NCBI GenBank assembly: GCA_033977485.1
Contig: CM066992.1
Location: 103,614,140-103,678,139, forward strand
Length of the DNA: 64,000 nt
Direction of reading: 5' to 3'
Source: Hydrangea macrophylla
Lineage: Eukaryota; Streptophyta; Magnoliopsida; Cornales; Hydrangeaceae
Position 1 is the stretch's first letter. Each line of letters opens with the position of its first letter. This document shows, piece by piece, positions 23,943 to 33,611 of the stretch. The translations under genes were made by a program, and so were the position numbers. Under the pieces are notes generated by a model. That model did not search any database. It worked only from the letters and a program-made list of their open reading frames with translations, and had not been told where the DNA came from.

Positions 23943-25628
23943 TTAAGTAATTCTCTTTGGTACCCAATACTCTTTGGGTCCGCTTTTGTTAGCAAAAGGA
24001 GGTGTGGTTCCCTTTTCAATCCAAATCATAGAGGTTTTTCTCCTATTTGGGCATTTGTAGTTCACATGCCCCTTTCTCATGCAATAGTGACAAATTACAT
24101 GAGGATTAAAATTGTTTGAAGTAGAACCTTTTGTAAAAATGCTTTGATGAGATTTGTTTGAAGAACTAGAACTTGTAGAAGCATCACTTGAAAAGAAATT
24201 ATTGTACTTCTTTTCTTTGTAGGTAGGATTGAAACCCAATTCGGCTTTATCAAAGACACATCTTTGTTTTTCTAAAAGCATGTTCAAATTTTGCTCTCCA
24301 TGAGTGAATTTAGCTAAAGTTTTTGTCAAATCTTCAACTTGCCTTTTCAACTCAATGTTTTCTTTTTCAAAATCATTTGATGGAATGCTTCTTGAAGCAA
24401 GCATTTCATTTTCTTTTCTCAGGGATTCATTTTGTGACTTCAATTCACTAAGTTCATTTGAGAGAAGAGAGAAACTCTTTTTGAGAGCAAAATATTTAGT
24501 TCCCAAACTTTCCAATTCCTCATGCAATTCATCAAATGCATTTTGTAGCTCATCATAGTTGTGAGATTCATTACAAGAGTCATAGTTAGAGTCTACCTCA
24601 TCACTTTCATGTGCCATGAGCCAAATGTTTGCCACTTCATCATCACTTGATTCATCTTCGGATGTTTCATTCTCAGAATCATCCCAAGTTGTGGCCTTCA
24701 TAGCTTTCTTCGCCTTTTGCTTGAAGTTCTTCTTTAGTAATGGACAATCGGCTTTGATATGTCCGGGCTTTTTGCACTTGAAGCAAATGATTGGATCGTT
24801 CTTAGCTTCACTTTCCTTTGGTCCTTTTCTTGCAAAAGACTTGTCTCTTCTTAAGAACCTCTTGAACTTGCGAGTGATCATAGCCATTTCATCATCTTCA
24901 TCACTATCATCATCTTGGATATTTGAGGCTTTTAGACCCAAATTCTTCTTTTTGTCTTCGTCTTCAAAAGCGGCCAATTCCATTTCATGAGTGATGAGAG
25001 ATCCCATGAGTTGTTCAATAGAGAGCCTTGAGAGTTCCTTTGCTTCTCGGACCGCCGTGACTTTTGGTTGCCAATGCTTTGGAAGAGACCTAAGCACTTT
25101 CTCAATCATTTCTTCGTTAGGATAAACTCTACCAAGATTTTTCAAACTATTAGTAATAGTAGTAAAACGAGTAGACATTTCACTAATAGTTTTATTTGGA
25201 AGCATTTTGAACATTTCATAAGATTGAACGAGTAAACTAATCTTAGACTTTTTAACTTGATTAGTTCCTTCATGAGTGACTTCTAATTTATCCCAAATTT
25301 CTTTAGTTGATTCACATGAAGAGATTTTATTGTACTCATTAGGATCTAAGCCATAATATAAGAGATTCATAGACATAGCATTCATCTTTATGAGTTTCTT
25401 GTCATTTTCATTATATTCGTCTTCCGTTTTAGCTATGGTTTCGGTGCCTACGATCTTAGTGGGAACATGAGGTCCTTTGACTACGATTTGCCATAAATCG
25501 AAGTCTTGAGCAATGATGTAGATTCTCATCCTATTTTTCCAATAAGCATAGTTGGTTCCATTAAAGCATGGAGGTCTTTGAGATGATTGTCCCTCACTAT
25601 AAGTGATATTGGTGCTAGTGGTTGCCAT
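23943..25628 (-). CDS. SIRE gag
   Basis: A 561-codon open frame starting MATTSTNITYSEGQSSQ 45 bp inside the PBS. The N-terminal half is a copia-type gag domain (FNGTNYAYWKNRM; LVQSYEMFKML; EEMIEKVLRSLP). Two CCHC zinc knuckles follow, CFKCKKPGHIKADC and CHYCMRKGHVNYKC, separated by an acidic Ser-rich stretch and a predicted coiled coil (ELKSQNESLRKENEML; ELKRQVEDLTKTL). Gag forms the virus-like particle and binds genomic RNA. Two knuckles flanking a coiled coil are usual for SIRE gag. No stop interrupts it. Confidence 0.9.
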   Translation of the reverse strand: MATTSTNITYSEGQSSQRPPCFNGTNYAYWKNRMRIYIIAQDFDLWQIVVKGPHVPTKIVGTETIAKTEDEYNENDKKLIKMNAMSMNLLYYGLDPNEYNKISSCESTKEIWDKLEVTHEGTNQVKKSKISLLVQSYEMFKMLPNKTISEMSTRFTTITNSLKNLGRVYPNEEMIEKVLRSLPKHWQPKVTAVREAKELSRLSIEQLMGSLITHEMELAAFEDEDKKKNLGLKASNIQDDDSDEDDEMAMITRKFKRFLRRDKSFARKGPKESEAKNDPIICFKCKKPGHIKADCPLLKKNFKQKAKKAMKATTWDDSENETSEDESSDDEVANIWLMAHESDEVDSNYDSCNESHNYDELQNAFDELHEELESLGTKYFALKKSFSLLSNELSELKSQNESLRKENEMLASRSIPSNDFEKENIELKRQVEDLTKTLAKFTHGEQNLNMLLEKQRCVFDKAELGFNPTYKEKKYNNFFSSDASTSSSSSNKSHQSIFTKGSTSNNFNPHVICHYCMRKGHVNYKCPNRRKTSMIWIEKGTTPPFANKSGPKEYWVPKRIT

Positions 25629-25672
25629 GTGATCTTAACTCTACGATATGTGAAATCAATACTAGAGCCCTT

Positions 25673-25684
25673 GCTCTGATACCA
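25673..25684 (-). other. Primer-binding site, SIRE element
   Basis: Minus strand TGGTATCAGAGC, complementary to initiator Met tRNA, two bases inside the 5' LTR. Confidence 0.9.
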
Positions 25685-25686
25685 AT

Positions 25687-26942
25687 TGTTGGTCCAAAAG
25701 TAATCCTTAGAGAGGGGGGGGGGGGGTGAATAAGGATACTTACAATTAATGGCAATTTAAAAACTACTATCAAGCACAAAACTCAATTAAAAGAATAATT
25801 AAGGAGATAAAAGAAAGAGACACTTGCAAACCAATATTTTCAAGTGGTTCGGCAATCGCACCCCGCGGCCTACGTCCACCTCCCAAGAACACCTCTTGAG
25901 GAATCCACTAGTCAATCTTCTTTGGGTGAAGATTAAACCACTCTTTACAAGTTCTTCTTGAACTCCTTTTACACCTCCAATGAATATTGCCTTCAAAGGT
26001 TGCACCAACCTTCTTACAACTTGAAGAAAATGATAAATGTTGGGTTACAACTGAATAAGTACTCTCCTTTTTAGAGTAGATGAAAATAATAAATGCTCAC
26101 AATTTTTTAGAGTAGATGAAAATAATAAATGCTCACAATATAATCTCTCAAGGTTTTACAAAGGAACTCTAGAGTTAGAAGAGTAAATCTCAAGATTTAG
26201 GGCTTTGATCTTTGATTGCAACAAGTGTGTATTTAATGAGAGTAATAGATGATGTAACAACCAAGTTTTAACTCAGTATATATATACTCTCTAAAAAAAT
26301 AACGTTTAAGGTAGGTGGGAGCATTTAATGCTAAAGCAAAACAGAGGAAAAAGAGCCGTTACTGTTTCTGGGCAGAGGTCCAGTCGACTGGGTTTTCGAT
26401 TCAGTCGACTGCTTTTTTTTAATATTGTATATGCGCCTTTAATACAGTCGACTGTAACAAATAAGGTCCAGTCGACTGGATGGCTGAAGCAGAATGTAAC
26501 TTCAAGAATCATGGTTCAGTCGACTGTTTTATTGTCAATCGACTGATAAAACTAGCTCCCAGTCGATTGTAAAATAGAGTCCAGTCGACTGGATGGCTGA
26601 AGCAGAATGTAGCCTCAGGAACCATGGTTCAGTCGACTGTTTTATGGTCAGTCGACTGATGAAATCAATCAGTTGACTGATCTTCTGATTTACTAATTTT
26701 TCTTGTTTTGAAAGGTTTGTTCTATTTCAAGCCCTTGTTTCTGAGATTCAATCTACCCAACTTTACATTTAGTCCTATGAGAGCAATACAATCATGAATT
26801 AGCCTTCCACAATGCTTCCTTGATATATCCATCATCAGTCTTAGGATCTGTTTGGACACCATGCTAAATGAAAACATAAGAAATCAACTTAATGGTTTGT
26901 TAATCATCAAAATTACTTTGGGTAAAACCCTTGGGGCTAACA
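25687..26942 (-). repeat. SIRE element 5' LTR
   Basis: 1256-bp LTR matching 17294-18519. It has a longer G run near 25716, a short internal duplication (about 26072-26140, GAGTAGATGAAAATAATAAA twice) and its own set of changes in the palindrome array. TSD GTTAG follows at 26943-26947. Confidence 0.9.
26381..26679. repeat. CAGTCGACTG array in SIRE 5' LTR
   Basis: Eleven units in about 300 bp, eight exact and three variants (CAATCGACTG, CAGTCGATTG, CAGTTGACTG). The units that are mutated differ from those mutated in the other LTR. Confidence 0.9.
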
Positions 26943-27093
26943 GTTAGTAACATATTGTAACTGTGCTTCGGTAATATGTTAATACAGTTAGGATTGCTTT
27001 GGAGTACTTTTGGAAGTGTGTGTTTGATCCCCGTTTGAATTTAAAAAGCTTTTAAACTTGTTTTCTGCAGATTTTGGGCTGCTGTCAGGGGAG

Positions 27094-27383
27094 CAGTCGA
27101 CTGATCCAGTGTTCAGTCGACTGAACCCTTTGCCTGCTAGCTACTACTTCTTATTATGGCAAAAGCAGTCGACTGGGCCCTACCTTAGTCGACTGGACCT
27201 CTGAAGGTTATGTGTTCATTTTGGTTCTGCTTACTTCAGTCGACCGAAGGGGGGGATTCAGTCGACTGAAAGTTGGAGGCCCAGTCAACTGGACCCCAGT
27301 CTCAGTCGACTGAATGGTCAGTTAAACTGTTTTGAAAACTCTCTGCTTTCTTCAGTCGACTAAGGTCCTGACCCAGTCGACTG
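27094..27383. repeat. CAGTCGACTG array in Tekay-like solo LTR
   Basis: Ten units in 290 bp, six exact and four variants. Position within the LTR (about 1.7-2.0 kb from its start) matches the array position in the intact Tekay LTRs when orientation is taken into account. Confidence 0.9.
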
Positions 27384-29487
27384 AACCCCTAGTTTTGAAA
27401 ATGTGTTTTGTTTTTTCGCTGCGTGTGTTCTTCAAACTAAATTTTGGGAACGTTAATGGATTGGGTTAGCCTCGGTGGCGTGCCACGGGCTCCGGTTCCG
27501 CTATTGTGGGACCGGGCTGTGACAGGATCGATCTGCGGGAAAGAAGGGATCGATCCGGCTTTGGCAGAACTGTTCCTTACTGCTGAAAACATCAGTTTTC
27601 AAGCCCCAAAACATTACCAAACATAATCAAACTTTCTAAGAACATCAAAGATCATTACTAAAACATTTCCAAGTGCGTAAAAACATTTGTCCAACACATC
27701 CAAGTATCAATTGGCAATCAAACACACAAATTCTTCTCATGGATCATGATTTAGCATTACCCCTTTTTCCCAACATTTGCAAGTCAATACAACAAAGAGT
27801 ATCCAAGCTTAAGTTTACAACCAAAAACTTCCTAGTACCATTCAAATTCACCCTCAATATACATAACTTACAACTTGTAAACACAACCTATGGTTTGGTG
27901 CATAAACAACCAACAAATCCCAACTTAGTATATTACAAGTCTCCCAAAAACACAAGATACATTTACATTGATGATAAAAGATACATTTCAAATATAAACT
28001 AGCTAGGCATATGAACATATTCACATGGACACCACTCCCACGCCCAATCCGTCGTGCGGATCATTTTCTCTCCTCTTCCCGTGTTGTACCTACGATGGTT
28101 ATTCAATAACCACAACAGAAAATATATTTTTGTTTAAGTTTTCGCTTAGTGAGGGAACTAATCATGCTATTGGAATGTTCCATATGCAAATGCAACAATC
28201 AATATAAACATCAATAAAAATGATCTCCAAAAAGTCAAGTAACTCCAGCCACCTCCCCCCCGATCCTTCTCACCCTGGATCTTTCTCACTTTTTGGCGCA
28301 TATAGCGCAATACACACTCTCTTGTGACCCCGAAGGCGCCACCGGCATTTCATTGTGGTCGTAACCACGCCCCGCTCATTGAGGGCTTACTATCCCTTAC
28401 ATATGGGACCTATAAGTGGTGACCATTACTTGACTTTCCTTTGATCCATATAAGCACATAAGCAACTTTAACATATAAGCATAGCAATTTCATAATTTTG
28501 ACATGCTTTTACCCAAATTCATCACAATCAAGGCTACATAGGTATAAATTAAGTATTCTAAACTAACAATTATCAAATTAACATAAGTAAACACCCAATT
28601 TTGGAATTAGAACACTTACCTCCTCAAATTATTAGTAAATTAAGCCTAACAACCCAATTCTATCCAAATTTTAGCTCAAGTCTTAACCGGTGATAATCCT
28701 ACATAAGTTTGGTACCAAAAACATCGTCTATCAAGAACGGTTGCCACAGAAATGTTGCCAAAAACGAAAATAAATTATGTACATGTGATCCTCTTACCTC
28801 CATGAGTCCAAATATGGCCTCGGTTCGTGAATCCGGCGTCGGACGGCGAAGGAACGGCAAGAAACTTCGTCGAGGAAACTGTCGCCGACTCGGAGCTCTT
28901 GTTCTCTCTAATTTTCTGGAGAATTTCAGCTTGTTTTGTGAGAGTGCAACACATATGCTATACATGCATGTGCGTTGACACCTCTTACCCTTATTTCCAT
29001 TTACACCCCCCAATCTTTCTTAAGCTTTATTATGAAACCCCCTCGTTAATTACGTTAACTACCCACCTTTTCTAAAAGGATTTAATCTAAGTCCCGCGTG
29101 GGTCTCAAACGTGGTCCCACATAAAGTATGAGGATGCTATTAAACCTACCAATTATGAATTATTTTCAATTACGCCCTCACATGGGTACGCATACTGGTC
29201 CCCTTACCTATCATAAGACATAATAATATCTTTAAATTTTTAAACAAGTAATCAAATAAACATATAATGACATAAAAATGTAAATTATTTAATTAGGCCC
29301 TCATTGGGCCCCACTTCTATACCAGCCCCACCTTTCACAGGACTTTCATCTGTGCCTGCATTTGAGCACCTTTTTACATGTGGGTTCATAACCCCACCTT
29401 AAATCATCTCATGCATTAATTATCTTTAATTAACACATATTAATACCAAATTAATCTTCTTGTCCGGGTACGGGTGCTACACTTTAA

Positions 29488-29730
29488 TAAAGAGAAGAGG
29501 CCCTCTTTAGAGTCTGACTGATATATAGTAGTATAATATATATATATATATATACTAGGCACAACACGTGCGTTGAACGTGGTAGATAAGTTTTTTAAGC
29601 AAATGTCAATAAACTGATATCCAGATTATCCTTAGATGACCACATTATTAATACTTATTCAAATAATAGTTGATCTTAAAACTCGGAATGTATTTTGAAA
29701 CTTTAACCAAAAAAAAAAAAAAAAATTCAA
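29488..29730. other. AT-rich spacer before the foldback element
   Basis: Contains a short (AT)n run near 29537-29562 and an A-run at 29708-29725. Its last nine bases, AAAATTCAA, are the left duplication of the foldback element. No gene. Confidence 0.6.
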
Positions 29731-30937
29731 GGGAGAATTAAAGATCAATTAACAATTTGTTGACAATTTAAAAGTCAGTCACTTGTTTTTTAAAAATTAA
29801 AAACACATCAAGTTATGTGTAAAATGTCAAAACTGCCCTCCCTCTTTGATCTCTTCTCTCTCTTCTCACCAGCCCACCACCACCATCTGCTAGCACCACT
29901 TGCCGCCGCCGCCTGCCACCACCACCACCTGTCACTGCCACCACCACCACCCTTAAAGGGCCACCACCACCACCACCACCATACCCCAACCTCTCTCTCT
30001 TTGATCTCCTCTCTCTCCTCACATGGCCACCAACTCCACCACCACCTGCCGCCGCCGCCACCACCACCACCTCTACTACCCTTAAAGGGCCACCACCACC
30101 ACCACCACCACTACCAAACCTAACCCAAACCCCACCACCACCACCAAACCCCAACCTCTCTTTCTCTTTGATCTCCTCTCACTCCTCACATGGCCACCAA
30201 CTCTACCACCACCTGTCGCCGCCGCCACCACCACCATCACTACCACCACCAAACTCCAACCTCTCTCTTCCCTCTCTTTGATCTTCTCTCTCGTTTCCCT
30301 TTTCTCTCTCTCTCTCTCTAGTAGGAAGAAAAAGCCATAGGCGGCCACCACCACCATTGACCACCGCCATTGTAGGGAAAAAAAAAGTTGCAGGTTTTGG
30401 AGCAACTGGCCAAACATAAGGAGCAACTCACCAAACGTTTGGGAGCAACTATCCAAACATAAGGAGCAACTCACCAAACGGTATTGGGAGCAACTTTCCA
30501 AACTTAAGGAGCAACTCTCCAAACGTAAGGAGCAACTGTCCAAACAGTTTGGGGAGTTGCTCCCAATGCAGTTTGGTTAGTTGTTCCCGATGTCGTTTGG
30601 TGAGTTGCTTCTTACGTTTAGAAAGTTGCTCTCGATACTGTTTGGTGAGTTGCTCCTTACGTTTGGATAGTTGCACCCAAACGTTTGGTGAGTTGCTCCT
30701 TATGTTTGGCCAATTGCTCCAAAACCTGTAACTTTTTTTCCCTACAATGGCGGCGGTCAATGGTGGTAGTGGTCGTCTATGGCTTTTTCTTCCTACTAGG
30801 GGGAGAGAGAGAGAAAGAGAAAAAAAGAGAGAAGATCAAAGAGAGGGAAGAGAGAGGTTGGAGTTTGGTGGTGGTGGTGGTGGCGGCGACGGCAGGTAGT
30901 GGTGGAGTTGGTGGCCATGTGAGGAGTGAGAGGAGAT

Positions 30938-30972
<35 letters not shown>

Positions 30973-31347
30973 TGGGGTTTGGTGGTGGTGGTGGTGGTGG
31001 GGTTTGGGGGTAGGTTTGGTAGTGGTGGTGGTCTTTAAGGGTAGTGGTGGTGGTGGTGGTAGTGGTGGCCGTGATAGGGCAGCTACGGCGGCAGACGGCG
31101 GCGGCAAGTGGTGGCGACAGGTGGTGGTGGTGGTGTTGGTGGCCATGTGAGGAGAGAGAAGAGAGTAAGAGACCGAAGGGAGGGAGGGAGGGAGGGAGAG
31201 AGAGAGAGGGGTAGTTTAGCCATTTTAGGAAAGCAGTTGATTAATTTTTAATTTATACACTTTAAATAGATTTTCTTTTATTTTTCAAAAAGTACATGAC
31301 TGACTTTTAAATTGTCAATAAATAATTGACTAATTTTTAATTTTCCC
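29731..31347. mobile_element. MULE-type foldback element, 1.6 kb almost fully palindromic
   Basis: Ends GGGAGAATTAAAG and, inverted, GGGAAAATTAAAA, flanked by a perfect 9-bp TSD AAAATTCAA (29722-29730 and 31348-31356). A 9-bp duplication with long inverted arms is typical of Mutator-like elements. The arms extend nearly to the centre (about 30548): CCACCACC-rich and CTCTCTCT tracts on the left reappear as GGTGGTGG and GAGAGAGA on the right. The central 300 bp consists of GGAGCAACTC/CCAAACG units on the left and their inverted copies on the right. No transposase is encoded, so it is non-autonomous. Frames with long His/Pro or Gly/Val runs are translation of simple repeats. Confidence 0.85.
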
Positions 31348-32230
31348 AAAATTCAATTCAAGTTTGACAAAAATTCCACACTATTCCAGCCTTTTGCATC
31401 AACAGCCCTTGACCTTTTATACAAAAGAGAAAACAAAACATTGTCATTTGGAGTAACAAAATCCGCTAAAGAGTTTTAAAATTGTACATGATTTAGGTTT
31501 GTTATAATGCTCGTGTTGAATGAAATCCTATTCAATATATAAAAATATAACATTCAATTTATAACCATGCATGAGTGTGGATAATATAATTCAATTAAAT
31601 TAAATGTTTATAGGCATGTGTGTGTAAATTAAATTTGTAGGTATGTGTGTGTGTAATATGAAAACATAAAATTAACTTTAAAATGGTGTGTGTGTAAAAA
31701 TTGAATCTGCGCGGGGTGGCGTATGTGTGTATAATATCAAAATAATAATTCAAATACACAAAATAGTAAAATGTATGAAGAAAAGAAAGTGAATTTGTAC
31801 AATATATAAAAATATAAAATTCAATTTATAGACATGAGTATGAGTAATATTAAAGTATATAATTGAATTGTGTAAATTCAATTCAATTAAATATTTTTAG
31901 ATATGTGTGTGTAAATTAAATTTATGTATGTGTGTGTAATAAAAATGAAATTTCTAAGGTATGTGTATAAATTAAATTGAAGGAAATTTTTACAAAAAAA
32001 CAAAAAACAAAAACAAAAACAAAAACAAAAACAAAAAATAAAAACAACCTAAAAAACAAAACAAACAAACAAACAAATAAAAAATAAAACTAAAATCCAA
32101 AGAGAAGTACCCCAAAAGGGCCTTGTTTGGGAATAAAAAAATAAAGACACAAAAACAAAACCCCAAATTGGTTTGACAAGCACGTCATAAACTCAATTGC
32201 TGCCTTAGGTATTAGTGCGTTGTTTTGAAG
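31348..32230. other. AT-rich DNA with GTGTGTGTAAATTAAATT-type repeats and AAAAAC run
   Basis: 31560-31980 contains repeated short words (ATGTGTGTGTAA followed by ATTAAATT), perhaps slipped microsatellite. 31990-32080 is an (AAAAAC)n/(AAAC)n simple repeat. No gene is seen. Confidence 0.6.
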
Positions 32231-32260
32231 AAGAAAAAAAAGGGAAAAAAAACAAACCAA

Positions 32261-32515
32261 AACAAAGGCCAAAATGGGGTTGTCAAACAAGGAGCCACAA
32301 TTGTTGGCTTTTGTCCATGGCACAATAGTACCTTGTTTGAAAAAAAAAAAAAAAAAAAGGGAAAAAAGAGAATAAAAACAAAGGCCAAAATGGGATTGCC
32401 AAACAAGGAGCCACAATTGTTGGTTTTTGTCCATGACACAATAGGGCCTATTTTGGGAAAAGAGAAAGAAAGAGAAGAAAAACAAAGGCCAAAATGGGGT
32501 TATTAAACAACTTTT
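32261..32515. repeat. Tandem repeat, period about 104-116 bp
   Basis: Three copies begin with AACAAAGGCCAAAATGGG at 32261, 32377 and 32481. The first two extend through CAAGGAGCCACAATTGTTGG and TTTTGTCCATG; the third is truncated. Poly(A)/GA runs of variable length separate the units. Not coding. Confidence 0.85.
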
Positions 32516-33165
32516 GTAATTTATTTTTAAAACTTGAAGCAAGTTGTAAATATTATTGCAAAAGTTGACTAAAACATGATTTCTAGAATAATTTAATTTT
32601 AAAAGTTAACCTAATAATAATAAGTGATGTTTTACGAGTAAAATGATTAATCTACCCTCAACAAAATGACAAAAACTATAAAACTAATAGAAAAAAAAAT
32701 GGGAGAAAAAAGAAAAAAAAGGGGTAAAATTGTCACGGATGAATAGTAACTCAAACCTCTTGTTTTATATATGGTATATATGTATGATCGCTCTACACTT
32801 TTGCCAGTAATTTATTTAGTTTGACTCCTCTTTTCTCTCACCAGTCAGTCTGGCTGTCTCCCTCTAAGAAATCTCTGCTCAAATTTAGCAGCAACTTTAT
32901 TTTTTGGCAGCAGAAATGAATTCAACAGGGTTGTACCTCTCCATCTTATTTTAGTAGTGTAAATTTAGCATTACCATATTGTATTGATATTACCAAAAAC
33001 TGGAACACCAGTAGTACACCACCATCCAACTCTTCCTCGAGCCCCAACCACCCTTTGATTCTGCCTCCTCTCTCTCTCTCTAGATTCTCACCATAGCTTC
33101 TCACAACAGGTCTATAGTTCCCTTGAGTATGAAGCACCCCCTTCTTTAACGGCAACTCAACTTTA

Positions 33166-33221
<56 letters not shown>

Positions 33222-33570
33222 TGTTTTAGTGTGTGTATGTGTGTGTGTCTGCCTCCGTTTTTTTTTTCTTTCCAAAGGCCCAACTTTGTTTTTCAGGAGA
33301 TGAAATGGTGAAGTGGGTTTCTCTAGAGCTTTGTCCAAGACCACGTTTTTTTTTATAGCAGAAACCCACTTTACATTTCAGAACAAGAAATGGTTTGGTC
33401 TAAAATTTCTCTAAGAAAAGCTACATTTTTCAAACTCTCTCTCTCTAGCAATCCCAGTCCCCAGACCAATAAAACCTCCATTTTGGCACAACCCACAAAA
33501 CTACCTTTTCTTTTCACTGCTTTTCTCTTGCCCATTTTCTAAAAAGCAGAACACGCCTCTACTAAACTGT

Positions 33571-33571
<1 letters not shown>
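32516..33571. other. Upstream region of the DUF630/DUF632 gene
   Basis: Probable promoter and 5' UTR zone. It contains a (CT)n/(GT)n microsatellite at about 33170-33250 and pyrimidine-rich blocks (33440-33460). A TATA-like word, TTTATATATGG, lies near 32763. No other gene is supported. The transcription start and any 5' UTR intron are not visible from sequence alone. Confidence 0.45.

Positions 33572-33609
<38 letters not shown>
33572..33609 (+). repeat. (GA)n microsatellite abutting the start codon
   Basis: A run of GA dinucleotides about 36 bp long ends three bases before the ATG at 33610. GA-rich leaders are common in plant genes and can affect transcription or translation; a repeat this close to the start is likely to vary in length between individuals. 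Confidence 0.85.

Positions 33610-33611
<2 letters not shown>

Larger units (their letters stand above)
17294..26942 (-). mobile_element. Ty1/copia retrotransposon, SIRE/Maximus-type, full length
   Basis: 9.65 kb element on the minus strand with LTRs 17294-18519 (1226 bp) and 25687-26942 (1256 bp), both TGTTGGTCC...GGCTAACA, and TSD GTTAG (17289-17293 and 26943-26947). PBS for initiator Met tRNA at 25673-25684. The coding order is gag, pol in Ty1/copia order (protease, integrase, RT, RNase H), then a separate third ORF before the 3' LTR. That third ORF with long LTRs is the mark of SIRE/Maximus. It is inserted in the Tekay-like solo LTR. One nonsense codon in pol and a small LTR divergence suggest a fairly recent but inactive copy. 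Confidence 0.92.
15741..27524 (+). mobile_element. Tekay-like solo LTR, interrupted by the SIRE element
   Basis: Starts TATAACACCC (probably from TGTAACACCC by one G-to-A change), ends GGGCTGTGACA, and is flanked by TSD GGATC (15736-15740 and 27525-27529). Its own sequence is 15741-17293 plus 26948-27524, about 2130 bp. The stretch 16130-16490 aligns by eye with the minus strand of the Tekay LTR (shared TAGTCGAAAACTTTT, TTTGCGACGCC, TTGGCCAAGTTTT), and the CAGTCGACTG array sits at the same relative position. It is thus a relative of the 4482-13579 element in opposite orientation, with no internal region left. Confidence 0.82.
15374..29481 (+). mobile_element. Solo gypsy-type LTR (about 2.3 kb), itself interrupted
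   Basis: Starts TGTCACACCCC, ends GGGTGCTACA, and is flanked by the 5-bp TSD CTTTA (15369-15373 and 29482-29486). Its own sequence is 15374-15740 plus 27530-29481, about 2319 bp; the middle is a later insertion at GGATC. There is no internal coding region, so it is a solo LTR left by LTR-LTR recombination. The fragment at 3260-4481/13580-13935 is a second, truncated member. It contains CGGATCGATCCG-type palindromes at 15663-15695 and 27525-27558. Confidence 0.82.

Noticed and set aside
17281..26947. SIRE element as two separate solo LTRs around unrelated genes
   Set aside because: Matching LTRs, PBS, PPT, same-strand coding order and the perfect GTTAG duplication show one complete element.
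29813..31150. Histidine/proline-rich or glycine/valine-rich proteins
   Set aside because: These frames are translations of CCACCACC/GGTGGTGG and CT/GA runs in the foldback element and mirror each other on both strands.
32090..32542. 150-codon minus-strand protein
   Set aside because: It is a translation of the roughly 110-bp tandem repeat with poly(A) runs; the repeated Phe/Leu peptides follow the DNA repeat.
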